64,000 bases of DNA from the NCBI RefSeq assembly GCF_003814875.1, contig NZ_RKQF01000001.1, positions 9,734,001-9,798,000 of the forward strand, written 5' to 3'. Position numbers and translations under genes: made by a program. The notes under the pieces are model-generated. The model saw only the letters and a list, made by a program, of their open reading frames with translations, was not told where the DNA came from and ran no database searches. The stretch is from Streptomyces sp. Ag109_O5-1 (GTDB lineage Bacteria > Actinomycetota > Actinomycetes > Streptomycetales > Streptomycetaceae). Shown piece after piece: positions 9,113 through 17,069 of the stretch. Within the stretch, counting starts at the first letter, position 1. Each line of letters opens with the position of its first letter.

Positions 9113-12100
9113 ATGAGCGACGACCGCCGGACACCGGTCGGCATGGATGACGGCCCTCGGACACCGGTCGGCATGGGCGCCGCCCCTCGTACACCGGTCG
9201 CCATCGTGGGGATGGCGGTGCTGCTGCCCGGTGCCGCCGGCCTCGACGCGTACTGGAGGAACCTGCGCGACGGCGTGGACTCGATCGGCGAGGTGCCGGA
9301 CGGACGCTGGGACGCGGACTACTACCGGCCCGGCTCGGCCACCGGGCCCGCCGTCCCCGACCAGGTGTACTGCCGGCGCGGCGGCTTCGTGGACGGCCTG
9401 GCCGAGGTGGAGGTCACCCGGTACGGGATCATGCCGAACTCCGTGGACGGCACCGAGCCCGACCAGCTGATCGCCCTCGACGTGGCCGCCGCGGCGATCG
9501 CCGACGCCGGTGGCGAGGACCGGCTGCCCGACCGGCACCGGATCGGTGTGGTGCTGGGCCGGGGCGGCTATCTCACTCCCGGGCTGGTCCGGCTCGACCA
9601 GCGGGTCCGGACCGCGGGACAACTCGTCCGCACCCTGGGCGAGTTGGTGCCGGACCTCACGCCCGGCCAACTGGCCCGGGTGCGCGAGGCGTTCACCGAG
9701 CGGCTCGGGCCGGCCAGCCCCGAGTCGGCGATCGGCCTGGTGCCCAACCTCGCCGCCTCCCGGATCGCCAACCGCCTCGACCTGCGCGGCCCCGCCTACA
9801 CCGTGGACGCGGCCTGCGCCTCCTCGCTGGTCGCCGTCGACCAGGCGGTCACCGAACTGGCCGCCGGGCGCTGCGACGTGATGCTCGCCGGGGGAGTGCA
9901 CCACTGCCACGACATCACCCTGTGGAGCGTCTTCTCCCAGCTCCGCGCCCTCTCCCCGAGCCAGCGCATCCGCCCCTTCCACCGCGAGGCCGACGGCATC
10001 CTCATCGGTGAGGGCACCGGAGTGGTCGTCCTGAAGCGGCTCGCGGACGCCGAGCGTGACGGCGACCGCGTCTATGCCGTGATCCGCGGTACCGGCGTGG
10101 CCAGCGACGGCCGTACCGCTGGACTCGTCAACCCCGACCCCGGCGGCCAGGCCCACGCCGTACGCCAGGCCTGGCGGGCCGCGGGCCTCGACCCCGCCGC
10201 CCCCCGCTCGGTCGGCCTCCTGGAGGCGCACGGCACCGCGACCCCGGCGGGCGACGCGGCCGAACTCACCACCCTCGCCGAGGTGTTCGGGCCCGGCGGC
10301 CCCGGCGGCGAACGAGCGGTACTCGGCTCCGTGAAGTCGATGATCGGCCACACCATGCCGGCCGCCGGAGTGGCAGGGCTGGTGAAGGCGGCACTCGCTC
10401 TGCACCACGCCACCCTGCTGCCCACCCTGCACTGCGACGACCCGCACCCGGCCCTCGCGGCAACCCGCTTCCGCACCCTGGACCAGGCCGAGCCCTGGGA
10501 GACCACCCGGGAGCAGCCGGTGCGCCGGGCCGGGGTCAACGCCTTCGGGTTCGGCGGGATCAACGCGCACGTGGTGCTGGAGGAGGCACCGCGGCGCACC
10601 CCCGGCCGGGCCCGCGCCCAGGTGACCGAGCCCGAGCGCGTCCTGCTCCTCGCCGCCCGCACCCCCGAACAGCTCGACGCCACCCTCGCCGCCGACGACT
10701 CTGCCGTGCTCGTCGCCGGTCTCGACCCCGCGCACCCGCACCCGCAGGCCGGCCCGGTACGCCTCGGCATCGTCGACCCCACCGCCAAACGGCTCGCCCT
10801 CGCCCGCCGCGCCGTCGGCAGGGACCGGGGCTGGCAGGGCCGCAACGACGTCTGGTTCCGGCCCGCCCCGCTGCTGCGCACCGGCAGACTCGTCTTCGTC
10901 TTCCCGGGCCTGGAAGGCGAGTTCACTCCCCGCGTCGACGACATCGCCACGCATTTCGGCCTCCCCACCGTCACCGGAGGTCCAGCCGCACAGGACGTGC
11001 GGGTCGGTGACGTAGGCCGTCATGGGTTCGGTGTCGTCGGCGTGGGGCGGCTCCTCGACTCGGCCTTGCGCCGGATGGGCGTGGTCCCGGACGCGGTCGC
11101 CGGGCACAGCGTCGGCGAGTGGACGGCGATGGTGGCCGCCGGGCTCTACTCCGGTGACCAGGTGGACGCGTTCATGGCCGGGTTCGACCCGGACACGGTC
11201 ACCGTCCCGGGCCTCGCCTTCGGTGCCATCGGCGCCTCCGCCGGCCACGTCGAAGCCGCACTGCGCGACGACTGGGCGGGCGCCGGGATCGTCCTCTCCC
11301 ACGACAACGCCCCCCAGCAGTCCATGATCTGCGGTCCGGACCGGGCGGTGGAGGAGTTCGTCCGTGCCTTCCGCGCCGACGGCGTGCTCTGCCAGGTGCT
11401 GCCGTTCCGGTCCGGCTTCCACACGCCGATGCTGGAGCCGTACCTGACCCCCATCAAGGAGGCCGCCGAACGCTTCCGGCTGCACCGGCCCACCGTCCCG
11501 GTCTGGTCCGGCACCACCGCGGCACCCTTCCCCCAGGCCGAGGCGGAGGTGCGCGCACTGTTCGTCCGGCATCTGCTGGAGCCCGTCCGCTTCCGGCAGT
11601 TGATCGAGGCCCTCTACGCCGCCGGGCACCGCACCTTCGTCCAGACGGGCCCCGGCCAACTGGCCTCGCTCATCGGCGACACCCTCGGCGACCGTGACCA
11701 CCTCGCCGTCGCCGCGAACTCCGCGCACCGCTCGGGGATGGACCAACTCCGCAGAGTGGCCACGGCGTTGTGGACGGCTGGGGCGGCTGTGGCTCCCGCG
11801 GTGCCGGGAACGGAGGCGGCGGGCGTCGTTTCGACGGTCCCGGGAACGAACGGCGCGACCGCGGCCGTACGACACCGCCCCCCCGTCCGCCTCGACCTCG
11901 GCGGGGCTCTGGTCTCCCTCGACGGCGAGGTCCTCCACCAGCTTCGCGCGGAGCTGGGGAGACCGCGGCCCCCCGCGCCCACCGGCCCGTCCCCGCTGGA
12001 CGACCTCGCCGTTCGCATCCCGGCCGCCGCCGAACTGAGTGCGCTGCTGCGCGACACCGCCGACACGGCTGCCGCCGTACTCGGGGCGCGCCGTACGACG

Positions 12101-13717
12101 GCCCCGGCCCCGGCCGTACCGACACCCCGCACTCCTGCGCCCACCGGACCCCGCGCCCCGGCCCCCCGCACCAGCACCCTCAGGGTGTCCCCGGACACCA
12201 TGCCCCACCTCCTCGACCACTGCTTCTTCCCGCAACGGCCCAACTGGCCGGAGGTCGAGGACCGTTGGCCGGTGGTGCCCGCCACCACGATCGTCCGGCA
12301 CCTGATGGACGCGGCGGAGGAGGCCACCGGACTGCGCGCGGTCGCCGTGCACGGAGCCCGCTTCGACCGCTGGCTCACCGCCACACCCCCCGTCGACGTC
12401 CCGGTCACCGTCAGCCCGCAGGGCCCCGGCCGCGTTATGGTCACCTTCGGCCCCACCGCCCGCGCGGTCGTCGAACTCGCCCCCGCCCACCAGCCGCCAC
12501 CGTCGGTCCCCGCCCGTCCTCCCGCTCCCGAACGCACCCCCGACCACACCGCGGCCCAGCTCTACAGCGAGCGCTGGATGTTCCACGGCCCGGCGTTCCA
12601 GGGCGTCACCGAGCTCACCGCGATCGGCGACCGGCACGTCCGTGGAGTGATCACCACGCCCGCCGCCCCGGGTGCCCTGCTCGACAACGTGGGGCAGATC
12701 CTCGGCTACTGGATCATGGCCACTCGCACCGAGCGGACCGTCGTCTTCCCGGTGCAGATGCGGGAGATGCGTTTCCACGGCCCGCACCCCGTGCCCGGCA
12801 CGGAGGTCGGGTGTCTGGTCCGGATCACCTCGCTCACCGACACCGTCCTTGAGGCGGATGTGGAGCTCACCGTCGACGACCGGGTCTGGGCGAGCATCGG
12901 CGGCTGGCAGGACCGGCGCTTCGACAACGACCCGCAGACCCGCCCGGTGGAGCGCTTCCCCGAGCGCAACACCCTCTCCGAGGCACGGCCCGGCGGCTGG
13001 GCGCTGGTCCACGAGCGCTGGCCGGACCTCGCCTCCCGCGAGCTGATCATGCGCAACTCCCTCGGCGGAGCGGAACGTTCGGAGTACGCCGAGCGCGCAC
13101 CGCGCGGCCGCCGGCAGTGGCTGCTCGGCCGGATCGCCGCCAAGGACGCGGTACGGCAGTGGCTCTGGCAGCACGGCGAAGGCCCGGTCTTCCCGGCCGA
13201 ACTCCGCATCCGCAACGACGAGTTGGGGCGGCCGTACGTGGTCGGTGTGCACGGCCGCACGCTGCCGGCGCTGGACGTCTCCCTCGCCCACCGGGCCGAG
13301 GCCGCGGTGGCCATCGTGCGCCCGCACACCCCCGGACCCGGCCCGGGCATCGACCTCGAAGAGGTCACCGAACGCGACCCGGCCGCCATGGAGGCCGCGC
13401 TCGGCGCGGACGAACTCCGGCTGCTGCGCACGCTCTCCGCAAGCGGCTCCGGCGCGGTGTGGTTCACCCGGTTCTGGGCCGCCAAGGAGGCCGTCGCCAA
13501 GGCGGAGGGCACCGGATTCGGGGGCCGGCCAAGGGACTTCACCGTCCTGGAGGCGGCCCCGGACGGCAGCCGGCTGCTGGTCTCGGGCCGGCTGGAGCGC
13601 GCCTACCCGGTGCACTGCGCGCCGGTCCGCAATCCCCCCGCACTGCCGGACCGCGACTACGTCGTGGCCTGGACGACCGGACCGGCAACCGCAGACCCAG
13701 AGGAGGACCCGCGATGA
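9113..13717 (+). CDS. Pfa-like iterative synthase subunit 2: KS-AT-like-DH-PPTase
   Basis: This 1534-residue protein is the partner of the preceding synthase. The ketosynthase (29-490) has the complete triad Cys235, His373 and His413, so it is not a chain-length factor. The acyltransferase-like domain (about 595-900) keeps GHSVGE (Ser666) and FHTP but has FPGLEGEF where GQGSQ is expected. The double-hotdog dehydratase (about 1025-1235) offers His1036 (LLDHCFF) and Asp1191 with Gln1195 (LLDNVGQ). The C-terminal Sfp/AcpS-type phosphopantetheinyl transferase (about 1300-1525) has GIDLEE (Asp1414) and WAAKEAVAK (Glu1459), and presumably primes the cluster's ACPs. The N-terminus is built of three copies of RTPV(G/A)-type sequence, so starts at 9143 or 9173 are possible. 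The stop overlaps the ACP start by 4 bp. There is no KR or ACP in this subunit. Confidence 0.88.
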   Translation: MSDDRRTPVGMDDGPRTPVGMGAAPRTPVAIVGMAVLLPGAAGLDAYWRNLRDGVDSIGEVPDGRWDADYYRPGSATGPAVPDQVYCRRGGFVDGLAEVEVTRYGIMPNSVDGTEPDQLIALDVAAAAIADAGGEDRLPDRHRIGVVLGRGGYLTPGLVRLDQRVRTAGQLVRTLGELVPDLTPGQLARVREAFTERLGPASPESAIGLVPNLAASRIANRLDLRGPAYTVDAACASSLVAVDQAVTELAAGRCDVMLAGGVHHCHDITLWSVFSQLRALSPSQRIRPFHREADGILIGEGTGVVVLKRLADAERDGDRVYAVIRGTGVASDGRTAGLVNPDPGGQAHAVRQAWRAAGLDPAAPRSVGLLEAHGTATPAGDAAELTTLAEVFGPGGPGGERAVLGSVKSMIGHTMPAAGVAGLVKAALALHHATLLPTLHCDDPHPALAATRFRTLDQAEPWETTREQPVRRAGVNAFGFGGINAHVVLEEAPRRTPGRARAQVTEPERVLLLAARTPEQLDATLAADDSAVLVAGLDPAHPHPQAGPVRLGIVDPTAKRLALARRAVGRDRGWQGRNDVWFRPAPLLRTGRLVFVFPGLEGEFTPRVDDIATHFGLPTVTGGPAAQDVRVGDVGRHGFGVVGVGRLLDSALRRMGVVPDAVAGHSVGEWTAMVAAGLYSGDQVDAFMAGFDPDTVTVPGLAFGAIGASAGHVEAALRDDWAGAGIVLSHDNAPQQSMICGPDRAVEEFVRAFRADGVLCQVLPFRSGFHTPMLEPYLTPIKEAAERFRLHRPTVPVWSGTTAAPFPQAEAEVRALFVRHLLEPVRFRQLIEALYAAGHRTFVQTGPGQLASLIGDTLGDRDHLAVAANSAHRSGMDQLRRVATALWTAGAAVAPAVPGTEAAGVVSTVPGTNGATAAVRHRPPVRLDLGGALVSLDGEVLHQLRAELGRPRPPAPTGPSPLDDLAVRIPAAAELSALLRDTADTAAAVLGARRTTAPAPAVPTPRTPAPTGPRAPAPRTSTLRVSPDTMPHLLDHCFFPQRPNWPEVEDRWPVVPATTIVRHLMDAAEEATGLRAVAVHGARFDRWLTATPPVDVPVTVSPQGPGRVMVTFGPTARAVVELAPAHQPPPSVPARPPAPERTPDHTAAQLYSERWMFHGPAFQGVTELTAIGDRHVRGVITTPAAPGALLDNVGQILGYWIMATRTERTVVFPVQMREMRFHGPHPVPGTEVGCLVRITSLTDTVLEADVELTVDDRVWASIGGWQDRRFDNDPQTRPVERFPERNTLSEARPGGWALVHERWPDLASRELIMRNSLGGAERSEYAERAPRGRRQWLLGRIAAKDAVRQWLWQHGEGPVFPAELRIRNDELGRPYVVGVHGRTLPALDVSLAHRAEAAVAIVRPHTPGPGPGIDLEEVTERDPAAMEAALGADELRLLRTLSASGSGAVWFTRFWAAKEAVAKAEGTGFGGRPRDFTVLEAAPDGSRLLVSGRLERAYPVHCAPVRNPPALPDRDYVVAWTTGPATADPEEDPR
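9128..9206 (+). repeat. 30-bp tandem repeat at the 5' end of synthase subunit 2
   Basis: ACACCGGTCG recurs at 9131, 9161 and 9191, an exact 30-bp period. The first two copies share 16 bases (ACACCGGTCGGCATGG). The repeat encodes RTPVGM-DDGP and RTPVGM-GAAP, then runs into RTPVAIVGM of the ketosynthase. Copies 1 and 2 each contain an in-frame ATG, which duplicates the possible start codon. Confidence 0.8.
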
Positions 13718-14031
13718 ACCCCATCGAGCCCGAAGTCCGCGCCGACGAGGAGGCGGTGCTCGCCGACCTCACGCGGATGCTCCGCACCCTCCTGGAGGAG
13801 TACGGCGACGACGACGCCGTGATCGGCATGAGCACCACCTTCAACCGCGACCTGGAACTGGAGTCCATCGACCTGGTCACCCTCGCCGGGCTCCTGGAGG
13901 AGCGGTACGGCAAGCGGGTCAACTTCGCCGAGTTCCTGGCCGGGATGGAGTTCGACGAGATCATCGGGCTGACCGTCGGCCGGCTCGTCGAGTACGTGGT
14001 GTGGAGCCTGAAGGCCACGGAGGCGGGCTGA
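13714..14031 (+). CDS. Free-standing acyl carrier protein
   Basis: This 105-residue acidic protein has the carrier motif LELESIDLVTL, with Ser51 as the likely phosphopantetheine site. AGGAGG at 13701-13706 sits 7 nt before the ATG, and the ATG overlaps the upstream TGA (ATGA). Its motif (ESIDL) differs from the SIDSIKR type of the ACP embedded in subunit 1, so it probably has another task: loading a starter, or carrying the finished chain to the hydrolase or tailoring enzymes. It would be activated by the phosphopantetheinyl transferase fused to subunit 2. Which step it serves is inference. Confidence 0.88.
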   Translation: MNPIEPEVRADEEAVLADLTRMLRTLLEEYGDDDAVIGMSTTFNRDLELESIDLVTLAGLLEERYGKRVNFAEFLAGMEFDEIIGLTVGRLVEYVVWSLKATEAG

Positions 14032-14034
14032 GCC

Positions 14035-14850
14035 ATGGCGATCGTCGACACCGGAGACATCCGGCTGCACGTGCAGAGAATGGGCCCGGGAGAGGGCCGT
14101 ACCCCCGTCGCCACCGTGGTCCTCGTACACGGGCTGCTCACCGACAGCCTGGCCAGCTACTACTTCACCGTGGCCCCCGCCTTCGCCGCCTCCGGCCTCG
14201 ACGTGGTCATGTACGACCTGCGCGGCCACGGCCGCAGCGGCCGCCCGCCCGGCGGCTACACCCTCGACCACAACATCGACGACCTGGAGGCCCTGCTCGA
14301 CCACCTGTCGATCACCGGCCCGGTCCACCTCGTCGGCAACTCCTACGGCGGCACGATCGCCTTCGGCTACGCGGCCCGCCACCCCGAACGCGCCGCCAGC
14401 CTCACCCTGATCGAGTCCGAACCCGCCACCGCCGCCTGGGCGGACAAACTCGGCGGCATCCTGCACCGGGTCGTCACCGAGCTCGCCCACAACGAGCCGG
14501 ACGCGATCGCCTGGATCACGGCCAACCGAAGCCACAACACCGCCCGCCTGGCCAGGGGCGCGGCCCGCCTGGCCCGCGAGACCAGCCTCGGCCGGGACAT
14601 CCCCGCCAGCCGGGTCCTCACCGAGGAGCAGATCAGCGCCGTACGCTGCCCGGTCCTCGGCGTCTACGGCGGAGACTCGGACCTGGTGGAGGTGGTCCCG
14701 CTGAAGGAGACGCTGCTGGCGGACTACCGGTCGGTGGTGCTGCCCGGGCACGAGCACTCCGTGCTGGTCGAGGCGGCCGGCACGGTCGGCGGACACATCC
14801 TGGAGCTGATCCACTCGGTCAGCGGGGCGCGGACGGCCGGGGTCCGGTGA
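14035..14850 (+). CDS. Alpha/beta-fold hydrolase, likely chain-releasing thioesterase
   Basis: This 271-residue protein of standard size shows the oxyanion segment VLVHGLLTD, the nucleophile elbow GNSYGG (Ser103), a late acidic residue in VYGGDSDLV and the catalytic His region LPGHEHSVLVE. It starts 3 bp after the ACP stop and overlaps the next gene by 4 bp. The synthase lacks a thioesterase domain, so release or editing of acyl chains is the most economical role. An acyltransferase or esterase acting on the glycolipid is also possible. No signal peptide is visible, so it should act in the cytoplasm. Confidence 0.82.
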   Translation: MAIVDTGDIRLHVQRMGPGEGRTPVATVVLVHGLLTDSLASYYFTVAPAFAASGLDVVMYDLRGHGRSGRPPGGYTLDHNIDDLEALLDHLSITGPVHLVGNSYGGTIAFGYAARHPERAASLTLIESEPATAAWADKLGGILHRVVTELAHNEPDAIAWITANRSHNTARLARGAARLARETSLGRDIPASRVLTEEQISAVRCPVLGVYGGDSDLVEVVPLKETLLADYRSVVLPGHEHSVLVEAAGTVGGHILELIHSVSGARTAGVR

Positions 14851-16013
14851 GCGGCTTCCTGTTCGTCGTACCGCCGTTGGTCGGGCACATCAACCCGGCC
14901 GTCGGAGTGGCGGCCGAACTCACCGCGCGCGGCCACCGGGTGGCCTGGGTCGGCCCGGACGCCGGGCTGGTGCGGCGGCTGGCGGGAGCAGAGGCCGAGG
15001 TGTTCCCGTGTGCGGGGACGATCGAGGGCGAGCGGCCCGCCGACCTGCGGGGCGCGGAGGCGCTGAAGTTCCTCTGGGAGTGGTTCCTGGTGCCGCTCGC
15101 GGACGCGATGGCACCCGGAGTCCGGGCGGCCGTCGACGGCTTCCGCCCGGACGTGGTCGTCGCCGACCAGCAGGCCTTCGCCGGTGCCCTGGTGGCCGAG
15201 CGGCTCGGCCTGCCCTGGGCGACCTCGGCGACCACCTCCGCCGAGTTCGGCGGCGCCTACGACGGCATCCCCAAGGTCGCCGACTGGCTCCGGGCCCGTC
15301 TCGCCGAACTGCGCGAGCGCATCGGCGACCCGGACGGCACGGCCGACCCGCGCTTCTCACCGCACCTCGTGCTGGCCTTCACCACCCCCGAACTGGCGGG
15401 CCCGTCCGACCGGTCGAGGGTGCGCCACATCGGTCCGTCCGTGGCCGAGCGGCCGGTGGACCACGGTTTCCCCTGGGAGTGGCTGGACCCGGGCCGCCGC
15501 AAGGTCCTCGTCTCCCTCGGCACCGCCAACGCGGACGTCGGCGGACGTTTCCTGGCCGAGTGCGTGGCCGCGGTACGCGAACGGGCGGACCGGATACAGG
15601 CGTTGATCGCCGACCCGGGCCGCACACTGCCGCCCGCGGCCGACGACAAGGACGTCCTTGTCCGCCCTTCCCTGCCCCAACTCCCGCTCCTGGAAAGGGT
15701 CGACGCGGTCGTCTGCCATGCCGGGCACAACACCGTGTGCGAGGCGCTGTGGCACGGCGTCCCGCTGGTCGTCGCACCGATCCGCGACGACCAGCCCGTG
15801 ATCGCCGGACAGGTCGTCGCCGCGGGCGCGGGCATCCGGGTCCGGTTCGGGCGGGTCACCGCCCCGAAGCTGGGCGACGCCCTCGACACCGTCCTGTACG
15901 AGGGCGCGCACCGCACGGCGGCGGCCCGGATCCGTACCGCGTTCCGCGCGGCGGGCGGTGCGCCGGTCGCCGCCACCCACCTGGAAGCCCTCGCAGCCGA
16001 GGAGACCCGATGA
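14847..16013 (+). CDS. GT-B (family 1/MGT-like) glycosyltransferase
   Basis: This 388-residue protein starts at GTG 14847, which shares GTGA with the hydrolase stop; reading further upstream in this frame is only a shadow of other genes. The N-terminal half has PPLVGHINP, typical of acceptor-binding domains of macrolide, sterol and carotenoid glycosyltransferases. The C-terminal donor motif runs CHAGHNTVCEALWHG then VVAPIRDDQP, the nucleotide-sugar signature of family GT1. The likely reaction is transfer of a hexose from UDP- or dTDP-sugar to a hydroxyl of the chain made by the synthase. No sugar-biosynthesis genes are nearby, so a common cellular donor is probable. The stop overlaps the methyltransferase start (ATGA). 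Confidence 0.85.
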   Translation: MSGFLFVVPPLVGHINPAVGVAAELTARGHRVAWVGPDAGLVRRLAGAEAEVFPCAGTIEGERPADLRGAEALKFLWEWFLVPLADAMAPGVRAAVDGFRPDVVVADQQAFAGALVAERLGLPWATSATTSAEFGGAYDGIPKVADWLRARLAELRERIGDPDGTADPRFSPHLVLAFTTPELAGPSDRSRVRHIGPSVAERPVDHGFPWEWLDPGRRKVLVSLGTANADVGGRFLAECVAAVRERADRIQALIADPGRTLPPAADDKDVLVRPSLPQLPLLERVDAVVCHAGHNTVCEALWHGVPLVVAPIRDDQPVIAGQVVAAGAGIRVRFGRVTAPKLGDALDTVLYEGAHRTAAARIRTAFRAAGGAPVAATHLEALAAEETR

Positions 16014-17065
16014 GCAAGCAGAGTGAGATCGAGGCGCTGCGCTCCGCCTACCAGCGGGACCTGGCCGAGGGCACCGACCGCTTCTTCGAACCCCGGCGCA
16101 CCACCTGCCCCTGGTGCCGCTCCGACCGGCTCACCACCCGCCTGCGCACCACCGACCTGCTCCAGCACAAGCCCGGGAGCTTCGTCCTCGACCGCTGCCA
16201 GGACTGCGGGCACACCTTCCAGAACCCGCGCCTGAACGAGAGCGGCCTGGAGTTCTACTACCGCGACTTCTACGACGGCCTCGGCGAGCAGAAGATGAGC
16301 GGCACCTTCGGCGGCCGCACGAAGATGTACCAGGGCCGCGCCCGGTCCATGGTTCCGCACGATCCGACCCCCAAGAACTGGCTCGATGTCGGCACCGGCC
16401 ACGGCCACTTCTGCGAGGCCGCCCGCGAGGTGCTGCCCGGCACCTCCTTCGACGGCCTCGACTTCACCGACGGCGTCGAGCTCGCCGCCCGCGAGGGCCG
16501 CGTCGAGCACGCCTACCGGGGCGCCTTCCCCGACCTGGCCCCCGAGCTCACGGCCCGCTACGACGTCGTCAGCATGTTCCACTACCTGGAGCACAGCACC
16601 GACCCCGACCGCGAACTGCGCGCGGCCCACGAGACGGTACGCTCCGGCGGTCACCTCCTCATCGAGGTCCCCGACCCCGAGAGCCGCTACGCCCGCCTGC
16701 TGGGCCGCTGGTGGCTGCCCTGGCTCCAGCCGCAGCACCTGCACTTCATCCCCGTCGCCAACCTCCGCGCACGCCTCACCGACCTGGGCTTCACCGTCGT
16801 CGCCGAACAGCACGCCGAGGCGCACGACCCCGTCGACCTGCTGGCCGCCTGCTGGCTCGCCCTGGACCACACCGCCCCGCGCGAGGACGCCCCCTGGCTG
16901 CCGAAACCGCCCGGCGCCCTCCAGAAGACGCTCCGCGCCACCCTGCTCATCGCGGGCATCCCGGCCCTGATCGCGAGCACCCTCCTGGACCGCTTCGCCG
17001 TACGACCCCTCTCGCACCGCCTGCGCGTCTCCAACGCCTACCGCATCGTCGCCCGCCGCGACTGA
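16010..17065 (+). CDS. Zinc-ribbon class I SAM methyltransferase with hydrophobic tail
   Basis: This 351-residue protein begins with a treble-clef/zinc-ribbon made of C33-P-W-C36 and C63-Q-D-C66, a feature shared with many sugar and polysaccharide methyltransferases. A Rossmann methyltransferase domain follows, with motif I WLDVGTGHGHF at 124-134 and later a FHYLEH segment. The last 70 residues contain a hydrophobic stretch (LLIAGIPALIASTLL) that could attach it to the membrane. ATG 16010 overlaps the glycosyltransferase stop. It probably methylates the sugar or lipid head, but the acceptor cannot be read from sequence. Its TGA lies in the palindrome TGAGGCCTCA (17063-17072), which also holds the stop of the convergent neighbour. 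Confidence 0.82.
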   Translation: MSKQSEIEALRSAYQRDLAEGTDRFFEPRRTTCPWCRSDRLTTRLRTTDLLQHKPGSFVLDRCQDCGHTFQNPRLNESGLEFYYRDFYDGLGEQKMSGTFGGRTKMYQGRARSMVPHDPTPKNWLDVGTGHGHFCEAAREVLPGTSFDGLDFTDGVELAAREGRVEHAYRGAFPDLAPELTARYDVVSMFHYLEHSTDPDRELRAAHETVRSGGHLLIEVPDPESRYARLLGRWWLPWLQPQHLHFIPVANLRARLTDLGFTVVAEQHAEAHDPVDLLAACWLALDHTAPREDAPWLPKPPGALQKTLRATLLIAGIPALIASTLLDRFAVRPLSHRLRVSNAYRIVARRD

Positions 17066-17069
17066 GGCC

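Noticed and set aside
8969..13615. A 1548-codon minus-strand frame opposite synthase subunit 2
   Set aside because: It mirrors the KS-AT-DH-PPTase gene, and its protein is a compositionally biased shadow.
2254..13717. Assignment as a standard EPA/DHA PUFA synthase
   Set aside because: There is no tandem ACP array, FabA-like DH pair, chain-length factor or separate PfaD, so making a classical PUFA is not supported.
13245..16013. A 922-codon frame covering the ACP and hydrolase region up to the glycosyltransferase end
   Set aside because: Only the part from GTG 14847 encodes a recognisable protein; the rest is out of frame with the ACP and hydrolase genes.
2254..17065. Assignment as an enediyne cluster
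   Set aside because: The domains recall PksE, but no enediyne accessory genes (the E3, E4, E5 or thioesterase E10 types) are present, and NPD reductases are not part of PksE.
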